Below are positions 53,685 through 62,330 of a stretch of DNA of 64,000 nt, in pieces (the first letter of the stretch is position 1; the number at the start of each line of letters is the position of its first letter). The stretch comes from Lachnospiraceae bacterium. GTDB lineage: Bacteria > Bacillota > Clostridia > Lachnospirales > Lachnospiraceae. A model generated the notes under the pieces. That model was given only the letters and a program-made list of their open reading frames with translations, did not search any database and had not been told where the DNA came from. Position numbers and translations under genes: made by a program. Where the stretch lies: NCBI GenBank assembly GCA_017432565.1, contig JAFRIW010000028.1:1-64000 (forward strand), read 5' to 3'.

Positions 53685-56066
53685 TCAGCTGTCCTTCCGG
53701 ATGGCCTGCAGCACGCGGTTCAGATTTTTGACCGTCTCCTCGTCGGCGCCGGCCTGCTTCAGCAGACTGATCAGCGTCATCTTTGCCATCATCTTCTGCA
53801 GAGCCGGGTTGTCCTTGACGGACTCCGCGACATCGCCGCGGGCGGCAGTGGCTTTCTCCATCATCGCGTTTACAACGGCACCGGCCTTCGGATGCGCGCG
53901 CAGTGCACCGAGTGTATCCTGCACGGAGAAGGCTTCCGGATCGATTTCGTCCTGGTCAAACCAGTTCACGACTTCCTTCTTTTCGCCGAAAATATAGGCC
54001 GGATCATCGTCCTGAACCTTACGTATTTTCATTGTATCACAGATCCCGTCCTCTGCCTTCGCCAGAATCTCGTGCTCCCCGGTGATCGGGACTTCAAACC
54101 GGAAGATGACCTCCGTTCCCGGCGCCGCACCGGTGTTGTCGATCTGTCCCGCTTCCTTTCCGTCCACATACAGCGTCACGACCGGGCAGTTGGAGTAGAC
54201 TTTGATCTCTGTCGTCTCCTCCGCGCGGTTCACATAGCGTCTGCCGCACAGATGGACAAAAGGCTCTGTTTTGTTCCAGGCTGCCTTGTAGAGGTAGAAG
54301 GCATCCTTCTTCAGGGAGCGGTCAAACGTGACCAGACCCTTCTGGTTCTCGCCGTTCTTTCCGCCCTCGTCGCGGCCGTCCGCGGCAAAATCAAACAGGT
54401 TCCAGACATGGGTCGCCCACAGATACGGCCGGTCCGCGATCAGCTTCAGCATGTGCTCGTGATAGACTGCCTGATAGCTCTCCGTGTAATCACTGCGCTC
54501 CGGGTGCGCCGACTGGTATTGCGGATTTGCGTCCGCGCCGTACTCGGAAAAACCGATGACGCGGTCCGGATACTTCTCGTGATACTCGTCGAAGAACTCA
54601 TCGTTCTGCTCCAGTTCGCCCAGATACCAGCCAAAGTACAGGTTGTAGCTGTTGACATCCGGGATCTCCAGGATCGGCGATTCGATCTCCAGCATGAACG
54701 CGTGTGCCATGGTCGTCATGCGGGTCGCATCCATGCGGTGGCACAGATCATTCAGCTCGCGGTGGTTCTCAAGCAGTTCCTCATTGACCACACTTGCCGC
54801 CGTGATCTCGTTTGAGAGACCCCAGACCGCGATGCAGGCGTGGTTGTAATTCTGCACGATCAGCTCTTTCATCTGGGAGATCGTGTTGTCATGGCCATTC
54901 GTCATATGCTTTGTGATGTAGGGGATCTCCGCCCAGACCACAATGCCGTTCTCGTCGCACAGATCGTAGAACTCCTGCGCGTGCTGATAATGCGCGAGCC
55001 GCAGGGTATTCGCACCGATTTCCCGGATGATCTCCATATCTCTTCTGTGATCCTCGAGGGAGAGCGCATTGCCTTTGCCTTTGAGGTCCTGATGGCGGGA
55101 GACGCCGCGCAGCGGATAAACTCTTCCGTTGAGCAGGAACCCCTTGTCGGGATCGGCCGCGACAGTCCGGCAGCCGAAGCGTGTGCGGATCTCGTCAAGT
55201 TTTGAGACCTCGCCGTCTTCCCCGGCAGCGCCGAAAAGAAGTGCCTGAGCCGTGTACAGATACGGATCTGCGAGGCCGTCCCACAGATGTACGTCCGGGA
55301 TGGTGAGGACTGCCTGCGCATGCCCGTTCTCCGACGGCATCCGCATGAAAACTTCACCCTCGTCTCCGGCAACGGCATTTCCTTCCGCATCCAGAAGACG
55401 GATCCGGACCGCCGCGCCGCCGCGGCTCCAGGTCTCTACCGTCACCTTCGCGTCCGCATGGCGCGCACCTTCCGCTGCCGGCGCAGCCAGCGGGCTTCCG
55501 TTTTCATCCTTCCAGCAAATCTGCGGCGTCACTCTGATCGCCGGTGAGCCGCAGTATTCCAGTTCAAAATGTTCCTCCGGAACCGCGATCAGCTTCACGT
55601 CCCGGTACAGACCGCCGTAGAAGGTAAAGTCCGCCTTCTGCGGATAAACTGTGTCGTTGTCCTCATTGCAGACCGAGACCGCGATCGTGTTCACCGCGTC
55701 CCCGTCCTGCAGCAGCAGATCCGTCAGATCCACGCGGAAGGCGGAATAACCCCCGCGGTGTTCCGCGGCCTTTGTCCCGTTCACCGTGACGACGGCAGAC
55801 ATGGCTGCGCCGCCGAACTCAATAAAAATCCGGCCTTCTCCGTTATACCCGGCTTCGGCCAGACTGTTCTTCGTAAAGCCTTTGACATACCAGCAGGTCC
55901 CGCGGTAATAGTCATTTCCGCCGTCCTGACCGTCCACCGCGTTCCAGGTGTGCGGCAGCATCACCTGCTCCGCCTCCTGCGCACCGCACTTCTGCACAGC
56001 CTCTGCAGCGTCAGCGGCATTCTTCATAAAACTCCAGTTATCATTCCACAGGGTTGTCGTTCTCAT
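53685..56066 (-). CDS. GH2 beta-galactosidase-type enzyme with helical C-terminal module
   Basis: 793 residues, no signal peptide. Domain order is sugar-binding sandwich (1-165), immunoglobulin-like (165-300), then TIM barrel (300-600) with acid/base E420 (AVWGLSNEITA) and nucleophile E508 (VIGFSEYGADANP). A beta-domain to about 690 follows. The last roughly 80 residues form a separate helical module (SVQDTLGALRAHP; DNPALQKMMAKMTLISLLKQ) not part of standard GH2 enzymes. The general type is beta-galactosidase/beta-glucuronidase; the specificity is open. Confidence 0.88.
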   Translation of the reverse strand: MRTTTLWNDNWSFMKNAADAAEAVQKCGAQEAEQVMLPHTWNAVDGQDGGNDYYRGTCWYVKGFTKNSLAEAGYNGEGRIFIEFGGAAMSAVVTVNGTKAAEHRGGYSAFRVDLTDLLLQDGDAVNTIAVSVCNEDNDTVYPQKADFTFYGGLYRDVKLIAVPEEHFELEYCGSPAIRVTPQICWKDENGSPLAAPAAEGARHADAKVTVETWSRGGAAVRIRLLDAEGNAVAGDEGEVFMRMPSENGHAQAVLTIPDVHLWDGLADPYLYTAQALLFGAAGEDGEVSKLDEIRTRFGCRTVAADPDKGFLLNGRVYPLRGVSRHQDLKGKGNALSLEDHRRDMEIIREIGANTLRLAHYQHAQEFYDLCDENGIVVWAEIPYITKHMTNGHDNTISQMKELIVQNYNHACIAVWGLSNEITAASVVNEELLENHRELNDLCHRMDATRMTTMAHAFMLEIESPILEIPDVNSYNLYFGWYLGELEQNDEFFDEYHEKYPDRVIGFSEYGADANPQYQSAHPERSDYTESYQAVYHEHMLKLIADRPYLWATHVWNLFDFAADGRDEGGKNGENQKGLVTFDRSLKKDAFYLYKAAWNKTEPFVHLCGRRYVNRAEETTEIKVYSNCPVVTLYVDGKEAGQIDNTGAAPGTEVIFRFEVPITGEHEILAKAEDGICDTMKIRKVQDDDPAYIFGEKKEVVNWFDQDEIDPEAFSVQDTLGALRAHPKAGAVVNAMMEKATAARGDVAESVKDNPALQKMMAKMTLISLLKQAGADEETVKNLNRVLQAIRKDS

Positions 56067-56117
56067 ATCCGGTATGTCTCCTTTAAATTCTCTGATTTGT
56101 CTGTTTCCGGTATCTTC

Positions 56118-56972
56118 TCAGAAATGTTCCTGCAGGAAGCGGGCCGAGAGCTGCAGTGACTTCAGGGGCGACTTCTCCGCCCAGTTCTTATGGCTCTCCA
56201 GGATGACAGCGTCGATTCCCGCTGATTTTGCCTGCTCCGCAAGCGCGGTGAGGTTCATGTTTCCGTATCCCAGCTCCATGCTGTCCGACTTCAAGATCGG
56301 CGTCATGACCGGCCCCGGCTTTACGCGCGTTCCGCGGTCATTGATATGCCAGAGCTTCATGCGCGTCCCCAGCCGCCGCATCACGGCGAGGGCATCCACG
56401 CCCGCCTCCGTCGGCCAGTAGGAGTCGAATTCAAAATTGACCGCTTCCGGGTCCGTCTCCCGCAGAAGGAGATCGTACGCGCGCTCCCCGCTGTCCCGGA
56501 GCTTTAAGAATTCACAGTTGTGGTTGTGGTAGAGAAGCTGTACACCGCCCGCGCGGAGGATCTTTCCGCTCTCATTCAGATCCTGTGCCAGCTGCTTTAC
56601 CTGTTCCGGATCCGTGTAGTCAAACCGGTACATGCCCGTGATGACCGCATAGGGCGTCTCAAAGCGCTCCGCGTCCCGCAGGACAGCGTCCGGATCCCGT
56701 TTCACGCTCCCTAAGTCCGTGTGGACGCTGACCGCGCCAAGACCTGCTTCGCGAAGAAGCGCGGGCCAGTCGTAACTGCCCCCGCGCCCCGCCGGCATGC
56801 CGGCCGCTTTCGTCATCATCCGGACCATCATGGAGGTTTTGCGGATCATGAATCCGTTCAGCTCGAGCGCGTCGTAGCCCGCCTCCCGGATCGCGGCCAG
56901 CGTCTGCCGTGTCTCATTTTCATTTCGTGTTACTGTCCCCAGCATGATCTGCTGGACTGCCTTACGAATCAT
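56118..56972 (-). CDS. Sugar phosphate isomerase/epimerase-family TIM-barrel protein
   Basis: 284 residues of the xylose-isomerase-like TIM-barrel (AP endonuclease 2) family: start QIMLGTVTRNENETRQTL, AIREAGYDALELNGF, a metal-binding E/D/H set in NFEFDSYWPTEAG and MKLWHINDRGT, and a late E in AVILESHKNWA. The family includes epimerases, isomerases and the oxidoreductase partners of sugar breakdown. Its start overlaps the end of the symporter gene by four bases, so it is translationally coupled to transport and probably acts on the imported sugar or its oxidised form. Confidence 0.82.
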   Translation of the reverse strand: MIRKAVQQIMLGTVTRNENETRQTLAAIREAGYDALELNGFMIRKTSMMVRMMTKAAGMPAGRGGSYDWPALLREAGLGAVSVHTDLGSVKRDPDAVLRDAERFETPYAVITGMYRFDYTDPEQVKQLAQDLNESGKILRAGGVQLLYHNHNCEFLKLRDSGERAYDLLLRETDPEAVNFEFDSYWPTEAGVDALAVMRRLGTRMKLWHINDRGTRVKPGPVMTPILKSDSMELGYGNMNLTALAEQAKSAGIDAVILESHKNWAEKSPLKSLQLSARFLQEHF

Positions 56973-58474
56973 GCCTCTGCTCCCTCTGCTGCCGGTGCCT
57001 GTGCCGCGCCGTGCAGGGCAGCCTTCTTTTCCTCGATGTGCTTCTGGACTTCAACCATTGCAGGCTTGGTCAGTCCGCATCTGCGCATGGCCAGCAGCGT
57101 GCAGATCCAGCCGAGGATCGCGAGGCCGTAGCGCAGGAACATGGTCATCCAGAACACACCGGGTGTCGCCGGATCGCCGGGCTGCGGCATCGTCGCCGTG
57201 TATCCGATCAGGGCGACGCATCCGGTCGCGATCAGGGAGGAGACGGAGGAGACAATCTTGTCGATCAGGCTGTAGGTACCGCTGATCACGGCCGGAATAT
57301 ACTTGCCGCTGCGGTCCAGTTCGTAGTCGATGATGTCCGCCATGAAGCCGGTGTTTGCAGTTGTGACGCACATCGCGAAGCCGTTCGTGACCAGTGTCAG
57401 CAGGACATAGAGGATCATGGTGACGCCCATTGTCGCGATGCTCTTCGGATCGATAATGATAAAGAACAGGATAATCACGGCGTTGCCGATGATGCAGTTT
57501 CTCGTCCAGGTGACGATGGATTCCTTATTGCCGTGCTGACCCGCGAAGCGCGCGCCGAAGGCGGCAAAAAGAATCGAGGGCAGCATACCGATGACACTCA
57601 GAATCGTTGCCAGTCCCATGTTTCCGATCAGGATACCGGAGAGCATCGTTCCGACGATGGCGGCGGACTGGGTCTGCTGTGCGATCTTGTCGGAGGCTGC
57701 GGAAATAATGTAGCTCTGCAGCGGCTTGTTGTTCTTCAGAACGTCAATCATATCCCGGACCTTCAGGCGCTCCTGCGTCTTATTGGTTCCCTCGAAGAAC
57801 TCCGGCTTGTCGTAAGCACTGATGCCGATGCAGACCAGGATCACGCCGATCAGGGACAGCCCCACACAGACAAACGCGGCGGCTGAAAGAAATGCCTGGT
57901 TGTAGGTGCCGCCGAACATTGGAAGCATCACGACATTCAGGACAATGGTCAGGGCCATCGGCACCATGTAGTTGAAGATGGTCATCCAGACGCCGACGGT
58001 CGGGCGCTGCTTCGGATCGTTGGTCAGAAGAGCCGGCAGAGTCTGCGCGGTCATGTTGACAATCGTGTAACCGACGACATACAGCATGTAGAAGCCAACG
58101 AACGCTGCCGTGCCGAGGCCCTTGCTGGAGAAGAAATGGAACATGCACAGGAGGCCTGCACTCTGGATTGCCCAGCCAAGAAGCATGAGCGGCCTGATTT
58201 TGCCCCATCTGGTGTTGAACCGGTCGTACAGGAATGCCAGCAGCGGGTCGGTGATTGCGTCGAAGATCCGCGTGAACATCAGGAGTCCGCCGACCATGAC
58301 GGTCGCGATGCCGAATCCGATACTCGCCGAGTAGCTCGCCAGGCCGATCAGCGAATAGACAGCCATGCCGTTCAGGCCGTTGGCGGCAACCAGGATGATC
58401 TGCCACAATTTTGCGCGGCGGTACTGTACGCCGTCGATCTCACTCTGCGTAAGTTTCTGTTTCTTTTCTGCCAT
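56969..58474 (-). CDS. GPH-family sugar:cation symporter
   Basis: 501 residues from ATG 58474, with GGAGGGAGAG upstream. About 12 membrane helices; GPH features include GGLLMFTRIFDAITDPLLAF, DRFNTRWGKIRPLMLLGWAI and a C-terminal charged tail rich in Ala (EEKKAALHGAAQAPAAEGAE). It starts the locus E operon, opposite the AraC regulator at 58668, and likely imports the glycan cut by the GH2, GH1, GH106-like and GH43 enzymes. Confidence 0.9.
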   Translation of the reverse strand: MAEKKQKLTQSEIDGVQYRRAKLWQIILVAANGLNGMAVYSLIGLASYSASIGFGIATVMVGGLLMFTRIFDAITDPLLAFLYDRFNTRWGKIRPLMLLGWAIQSAGLLCMFHFFSSKGLGTAAFVGFYMLYVVGYTIVNMTAQTLPALLTNDPKQRPTVGVWMTIFNYMVPMALTIVLNVVMLPMFGGTYNQAFLSAAAFVCVGLSLIGVILVCIGISAYDKPEFFEGTNKTQERLKVRDMIDVLKNNKPLQSYIISAASDKIAQQTQSAAIVGTMLSGILIGNMGLATILSVIGMLPSILFAAFGARFAGQHGNKESIVTWTRNCIIGNAVIILFFIIIDPKSIATMGVTMILYVLLTLVTNGFAMCVTTANTGFMADIIDYELDRSGKYIPAVISGTYSLIDKIVSSVSSLIATGCVALIGYTATMPQPGDPATPGVFWMTMFLRYGLAILGWICTLLAMRRCGLTKPAMVEVQKHIEEKKAALHGAAQAPAAEGAEA

Positions 58475-58579
58475 TTTCTCTCCCTCCGGAAATTGCAAAA
58501 CTGTTTCGTGTTACAAAATCTTTTTTTGAGCTTTCTCTCTATGCTTATTCTATCGGCAGAATCTTTCCCGGGCTGTTTT

Positions 58580-58618
58580 CAAATTCATGCTTTTGTATTA
58601 AAATTAACTATGAATTTG
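58580..58618. promoter_or_regulatory. Inverted repeat in the divergent spacer, likely AraC operator
   Basis: CAAATTCAT (58580-58588) and ATGAATTTG (58610-58618) are perfect inverted repeats with centres 30 bp apart, about three DNA turns. They lie midway between the AraC regulator and the GPH symporter starts. A possible third partial site, CGAATTT, lies near 58647. Confidence 0.5.
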
Positions 58619-58667
58619 GCATGTGCGTAATTTTTATAATTTTTCACGAATTTTAAAACATAATCTG

Positions 58668-59915
58668 ATGATCCCGATGGACATTTCCGAAAAGATACAA
58701 TTTCTTCATGAACTGATCAGCTGCACCCACCGGATTTACCGCTGGGAGTTCGACGCGGACCTGGTGCTTCTGAATACAAACTCCCCGGAAGAAACGAGGC
58801 ATCTGTCGCTGTTCCGGTCAGAGGGTTTTGGCCAGCCGCTCCGGCAGGCAATCGAAAGCGGGAATTCCTATCCTCTGATCCTGGAGACGGACTTCGGTCT
58901 GCTGTGGATCACGGCCTTCGAGTATCACGATCTGCGGCTGGAGCGGATCCATATGCTCGGTCCCGCTTTTACCGGCCGGAATACAAGAATGCTCCTGCAG
59001 AAGAAACTGGACAGGTTCAATCTTGATGTGCGGGAATACAACTACATTCTGAGGGAGCTCGAGGGTGTCCCGATCGTCCCGACAAACCAGCTGATGCAGT
59101 ACGCTGTTATGCTGCACTGTGCCGTCACCGGCGCGCACATCACCGTTGACCAGGTCATCAGTTCTTCCTTCGGATCGGAAGATCCGTTTTCCGCAGAACA
59201 GCCCGCCCGGAGTGAGCTCGAGCGGATCACCGGGGAGCACCGGGGCATCTGGGAGGCGGAGCAGCGGTTCCTGTCACTGATCCGGGCGGGCAATCCGGAT
59301 TATGCCAGGGCTATGCAGGCCTCGAACACCCTGAGCAACGGTGTCCGGACCGATCTTGGCGATCCGCTCCGGCAGAACAAGAATAACCTTCTGGTCCTGC
59401 TCACTCTCATCTCGCGGGCTGCCATCGAAGGCGGACTGAGCCCCTCGGTCTCCTATAATCTGAATGACGATTACGCCGGGCGGATCGAGCAGGCTGAGAA
59501 CCTCTCCCAGATCATTCGTCTCTCCAGAGAAATGACCGACGACTACGTGTTCCGCATCCGGACGCAGCAGGAAATGCGCGGAATCTCCGCTGCCGTACGG
59601 GAGGCCTGTGATACGATCCAGCTGCATCTCACAGAGCGCATCCGCCTCTCCGATCTCGCCGCACAGGCGGGATACGCAGAATATTATTTCTCGGAGAAAT
59701 TCCGGAAAGAGATGGGCGTCAGTGTCAGCGCCTACATCAGCGCACAGAGGCTGCAGCAGGCCCGGAACATGCTGCTCGACACGGACCTGACCATTCAGGA
59801 GATCTCCGACCGGCTCGCGTTTTCGAACCGGAGCAATTTCACAACCGCCTTCCGGAAGCACTTCGGCATCACGCCAAAACAGCTCCGGGAGGGCAAAACC
59901 GGCACAACCCCGTAA
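58668..59915 (+). CDS. AraC-family transcriptional regulator
   Basis: 415 residues from ATG 58668; the start is uncertain because no good ribosome site is visible, and an ATG at 58677 or a GTG at 58623 are possible. An N-terminal sensor region (to about 300) is paralogous to that of the 18294-19523 regulator (IRAGNPDYARAM; DPLRQNKNNLLVLL). The AraC DNA-binding domain is at the end (YYFSEKFRKEMGVSVSAY; LAFSNRSNFTTAFRKHFGITP). It is divergent from the locus E operon and probably activates it. Confidence 0.85.
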   Translation: MIPMDISEKIQFLHELISCTHRIYRWEFDADLVLLNTNSPEETRHLSLFRSEGFGQPLRQAIESGNSYPLILETDFGLLWITAFEYHDLRLERIHMLGPAFTGRNTRMLLQKKLDRFNLDVREYNYILRELEGVPIVPTNQLMQYAVMLHCAVTGAHITVDQVISSSFGSEDPFSAEQPARSELERITGEHRGIWEAEQRFLSLIRAGNPDYARAMQASNTLSNGVRTDLGDPLRQNKNNLLVLLTLISRAAIEGGLSPSVSYNLNDDYAGRIEQAENLSQIIRLSREMTDDYVFRIRTQQEMRGISAAVREACDTIQLHLTERIRLSDLAAQAGYAEYYFSEKFRKEMGVSVSAYISAQRLQQARNMLLDTDLTIQEISDRLAFSNRSNFTTAFRKHFGITPKQLREGKTGTTP

Positions 59916-59926
59916 AGGAGGCGCTT

Positions 59927-60808
59927 ATGCTCCGCTATCTGTATCAACTGGTTTTCTGTTCACCGGATAAAAAACAGAATGACGATACGCATCTGCCGGA
60001 CACACCGCAGATGAACGCGCAGAAGAGCCGGATCCTGGCCAGAATTGAAGAAGTGAGCCGGATCCCGTACGAAGAAGTTTTTATAACCTCCTTCGATGGC
60101 CTGAAGCTGCGCGGCCGCTATATCCGTAACCGGGACGGCGCCCCGCTCCTGATCTGTTTCCACGGTTATCGGGGAACACCGGTGCGCGATTTCTGCGGCG
60201 GCATGGCAGCTTATCTGGATCTGGGCTACAATCTGCTGCTGGCGGAACAGCGTGCACACTGCGGCAGTGAAGGCGATACCATCACCTTCGGAGTCAACGA
60301 GCGCCGGGACTGTCTTTCATGGGTCTCTTATGCACAGGAACGCTTCGGCACAAAGCTTCCGATCGTGCTCTGCGGTATCTCCATGGGCGCCTCCACCGTT
60401 CTTCTCGCCGCAGGCCTCGGCCTTCCCGAAGCTGTGCGCGGAATCATCGCCGACTGCCCCTATACCTCAGCGCCTGCTATTATTAAAAAAGTCTGCCGGG
60501 GAAGCCATCTCCCCGTCAGACTGCTTTATCCGCTTATTGTGAAAAGTGCGCGCATCTATGGTCATTTCGACCTCGCGGAGGCCGACGTCACTGCCGCCGT
60601 GCGGCGCTGCACCGTTCCGGTCCTGCTGGTGCACGGCGAGGCGGATCACTTCGTGCCCTGTTCGATGAGCCGGGAGATCGCGGCCGCCAACCCGTCCAAA
60701 GTCACACTGGTCACCTTCCCGGAAGCAGGACACGGCCTGTCCTTTCTGGTGGACAGGCCGCGCTATGTCGAAACCGTGACCGGTTTCCTGCGCCGTATTC
60801 TGGCGTAA
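59927..60808 (+). CDS. Alpha/beta hydrolase
   Basis: 293 residues. The oxyanion region is ICFHGYRGTP (77-86), the nucleophile S152 lies in VLCGISMGASTV, the acid in HGEADHFVP (about 234) and the histidine in PEAGHGLSF (about 265). It resembles the BAAT/FrsA-like serine esterase group. An N-terminal hydrophobic stretch (LRYLYQLVF) is too short to be a sure signal. It follows the regulator by 11 bp with AAAGGAGG overlapping the gap, so the two are co-transcribed. Substrate unknown. Confidence 0.83.
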   Translation: MLRYLYQLVFCSPDKKQNDDTHLPDTPQMNAQKSRILARIEEVSRIPYEEVFITSFDGLKLRGRYIRNRDGAPLLICFHGYRGTPVRDFCGGMAAYLDLGYNLLLAEQRAHCGSEGDTITFGVNERRDCLSWVSYAQERFGTKLPIVLCGISMGASTVLLAAGLGLPEAVRGIIADCPYTSAPAIIKKVCRGSHLPVRLLYPLIVKSARIYGHFDLAEADVTAAVRRCTVPVLLVHGEADHFVPCSMSREIAAANPSKVTLVTFPEAGHGLSFLVDRPRYVETVTGFLRRILA

Positions 60809-60850
60809 GTGATTCGTAATTGATTCAGTTCTGTTTCCGGCTTACCGTTC

Positions 60851-62263
60851 TTACTGTTCGTTCTCCCTGCTCTCGCGCCGCGCGTGCAGCTCGTCGCGCG
60901 TCTTTTCGATGTGTGCGCGGGTCAGCGGATAGCCGAACTTCAGCAGCAGGAACATGCACAGATACATCAGGAATGGGATGATCGTCGCCATCCGGTAAAT
61001 GCCGTCGTTGACCGACGCTTCCTGCGTGATCGCACCCTCTGCGGTGCTGTAGCCGATGGCGGCCAGTGCCAGGGAGGCGCCGATTCCGGCCAGCGTCTGT
61101 CCGAGTTTGCGGAAGAACGAGAAGCACGCATAGGTCGTGCCCTCTTCGCGGCGGTCGTGAAGGATCTCGTGATAATCAATGACGTCCGTCACCATCGCCC
61201 ACACCTCCAGTGTAAAGAACGAGAGGCCGAAACCGCTGATAATGACAACAGCAAGGAACAGATACGGGTTGTGCGTGTGGAAAATGAAGAGCAGCAGGTA
61301 CGCGATTGCAGCGAAGAGACTTCCGAAGGCACAGATGCCCTTCTTGCCGTACTTCTGCACCAGCTTGCCCATCAGCGGCATCAGGATCAGCATCGGGAGG
61401 TAAGTCGCGATCGTCACCATCGAGAACAGCCCCGGCTTGCCGAAATAGTTTTTGAACAGGTAGTTGAAGATCGTCTGGGTGTACATGGAGCCGGAGATCA
61501 GCAGCATGGATGCGAGGCACAGCGTGATGAACGGTCTGTTGCGGATCAGCTTCAGGAAGGTTGCGACCAGATTCTCCTTCTCCTGCTTCGGCGGCGCGGG
61601 GATGTATTCCTGCGTGAGCCTGAAGAACAGGAAGTAGATCACGACGCTTAAGACCGCCAGAATCAGGACACCTCTGAACAGCTTGTGCTCATCCAGATAC
61701 TTGCCGCCGGCCGCTGCCGTCGAATAGACAAAAAGCGGAAGCAGAATCTGGCTCAGGGCCGTGCCGAAGCCCGCGCCGAGGGAGCGGATGACGGACAGCG
61801 TCGAGCGTTCCTGCAGATCCTCGGTCATGGCGGACGCCATCGAACCATAAGGAATATTGACGGCCGTGTACATCATGCCATACAGAATATAGGTGACATA
61901 GGCATAAATCAGATACTGCTTCTCCGACAGACCCGGAATTTTCAGGAAGGTGAAAATAAACGCGATCGCCAGCGGGAAGGAGAACCAGAACACATACGGC
62001 CGGAACCGGCCATATTTTGTCGGCTTCTGCGCATCGATCAGCGAGCCGCACATCGGGTCGTTCACCGCGTCCCAGATCCGTGCGACCATCATCAGCACCG
62101 TGATGCTTGCCAGCGAAATGTGCAGGATATCCGTGTAGAACATCTGCAGGAACGAGCCGATCGTGCCGAACGTGATGACGCCGGCCATGTCGCCCATCGC
62201 ATAGCCAACGTAATTTCTGGTCGGCAGCTTCCCTGCCTGCTCCTTCTTGTCTGTCTGTGCCAT
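60851..62263 (-). CDS. GPH-family sugar:cation symporter
   Basis: 470 residues from ATG 62263, with AGGGGGTG upstream. About 12 membrane helices; GPH motifs ITVLMMVARIWDAVNDPMCG and the loop DAQKPTKYGRFRPYVFWFSF. It follows the YihQ-like GH31 gene (same strand, 67 bp gap) and so probably imports the alpha-glycoside cut by that enzyme. It is the third GPH carrier in the window. Confidence 0.9.
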   Translation of the reverse strand: MAQTDKKEQAGKLPTRNYVGYAMGDMAGVITFGTIGSFLQMFYTDILHISLASITVLMMVARIWDAVNDPMCGSLIDAQKPTKYGRFRPYVFWFSFPLAIAFIFTFLKIPGLSEKQYLIYAYVTYILYGMMYTAVNIPYGSMASAMTEDLQERSTLSVIRSLGAGFGTALSQILLPLFVYSTAAAGGKYLDEHKLFRGVLILAVLSVVIYFLFFRLTQEYIPAPPKQEKENLVATFLKLIRNRPFITLCLASMLLISGSMYTQTIFNYLFKNYFGKPGLFSMVTIATYLPMLILMPLMGKLVQKYGKKGICAFGSLFAAIAYLLLFIFHTHNPYLFLAVVIISGFGLSFFTLEVWAMVTDVIDYHEILHDRREEGTTYACFSFFRKLGQTLAGIGASLALAAIGYSTAEGAITQEASVNDGIYRMATIIPFLMYLCMFLLLKFGYPLTRAHIEKTRDELHARRESRENEQ

Positions 62264-62330
62264 TTTGCTCACCCCCTTTTAGTACATCGGTCGGCGCATG
62301 GCGCCTCCCTTCTGCTATTTTATCAGATCG

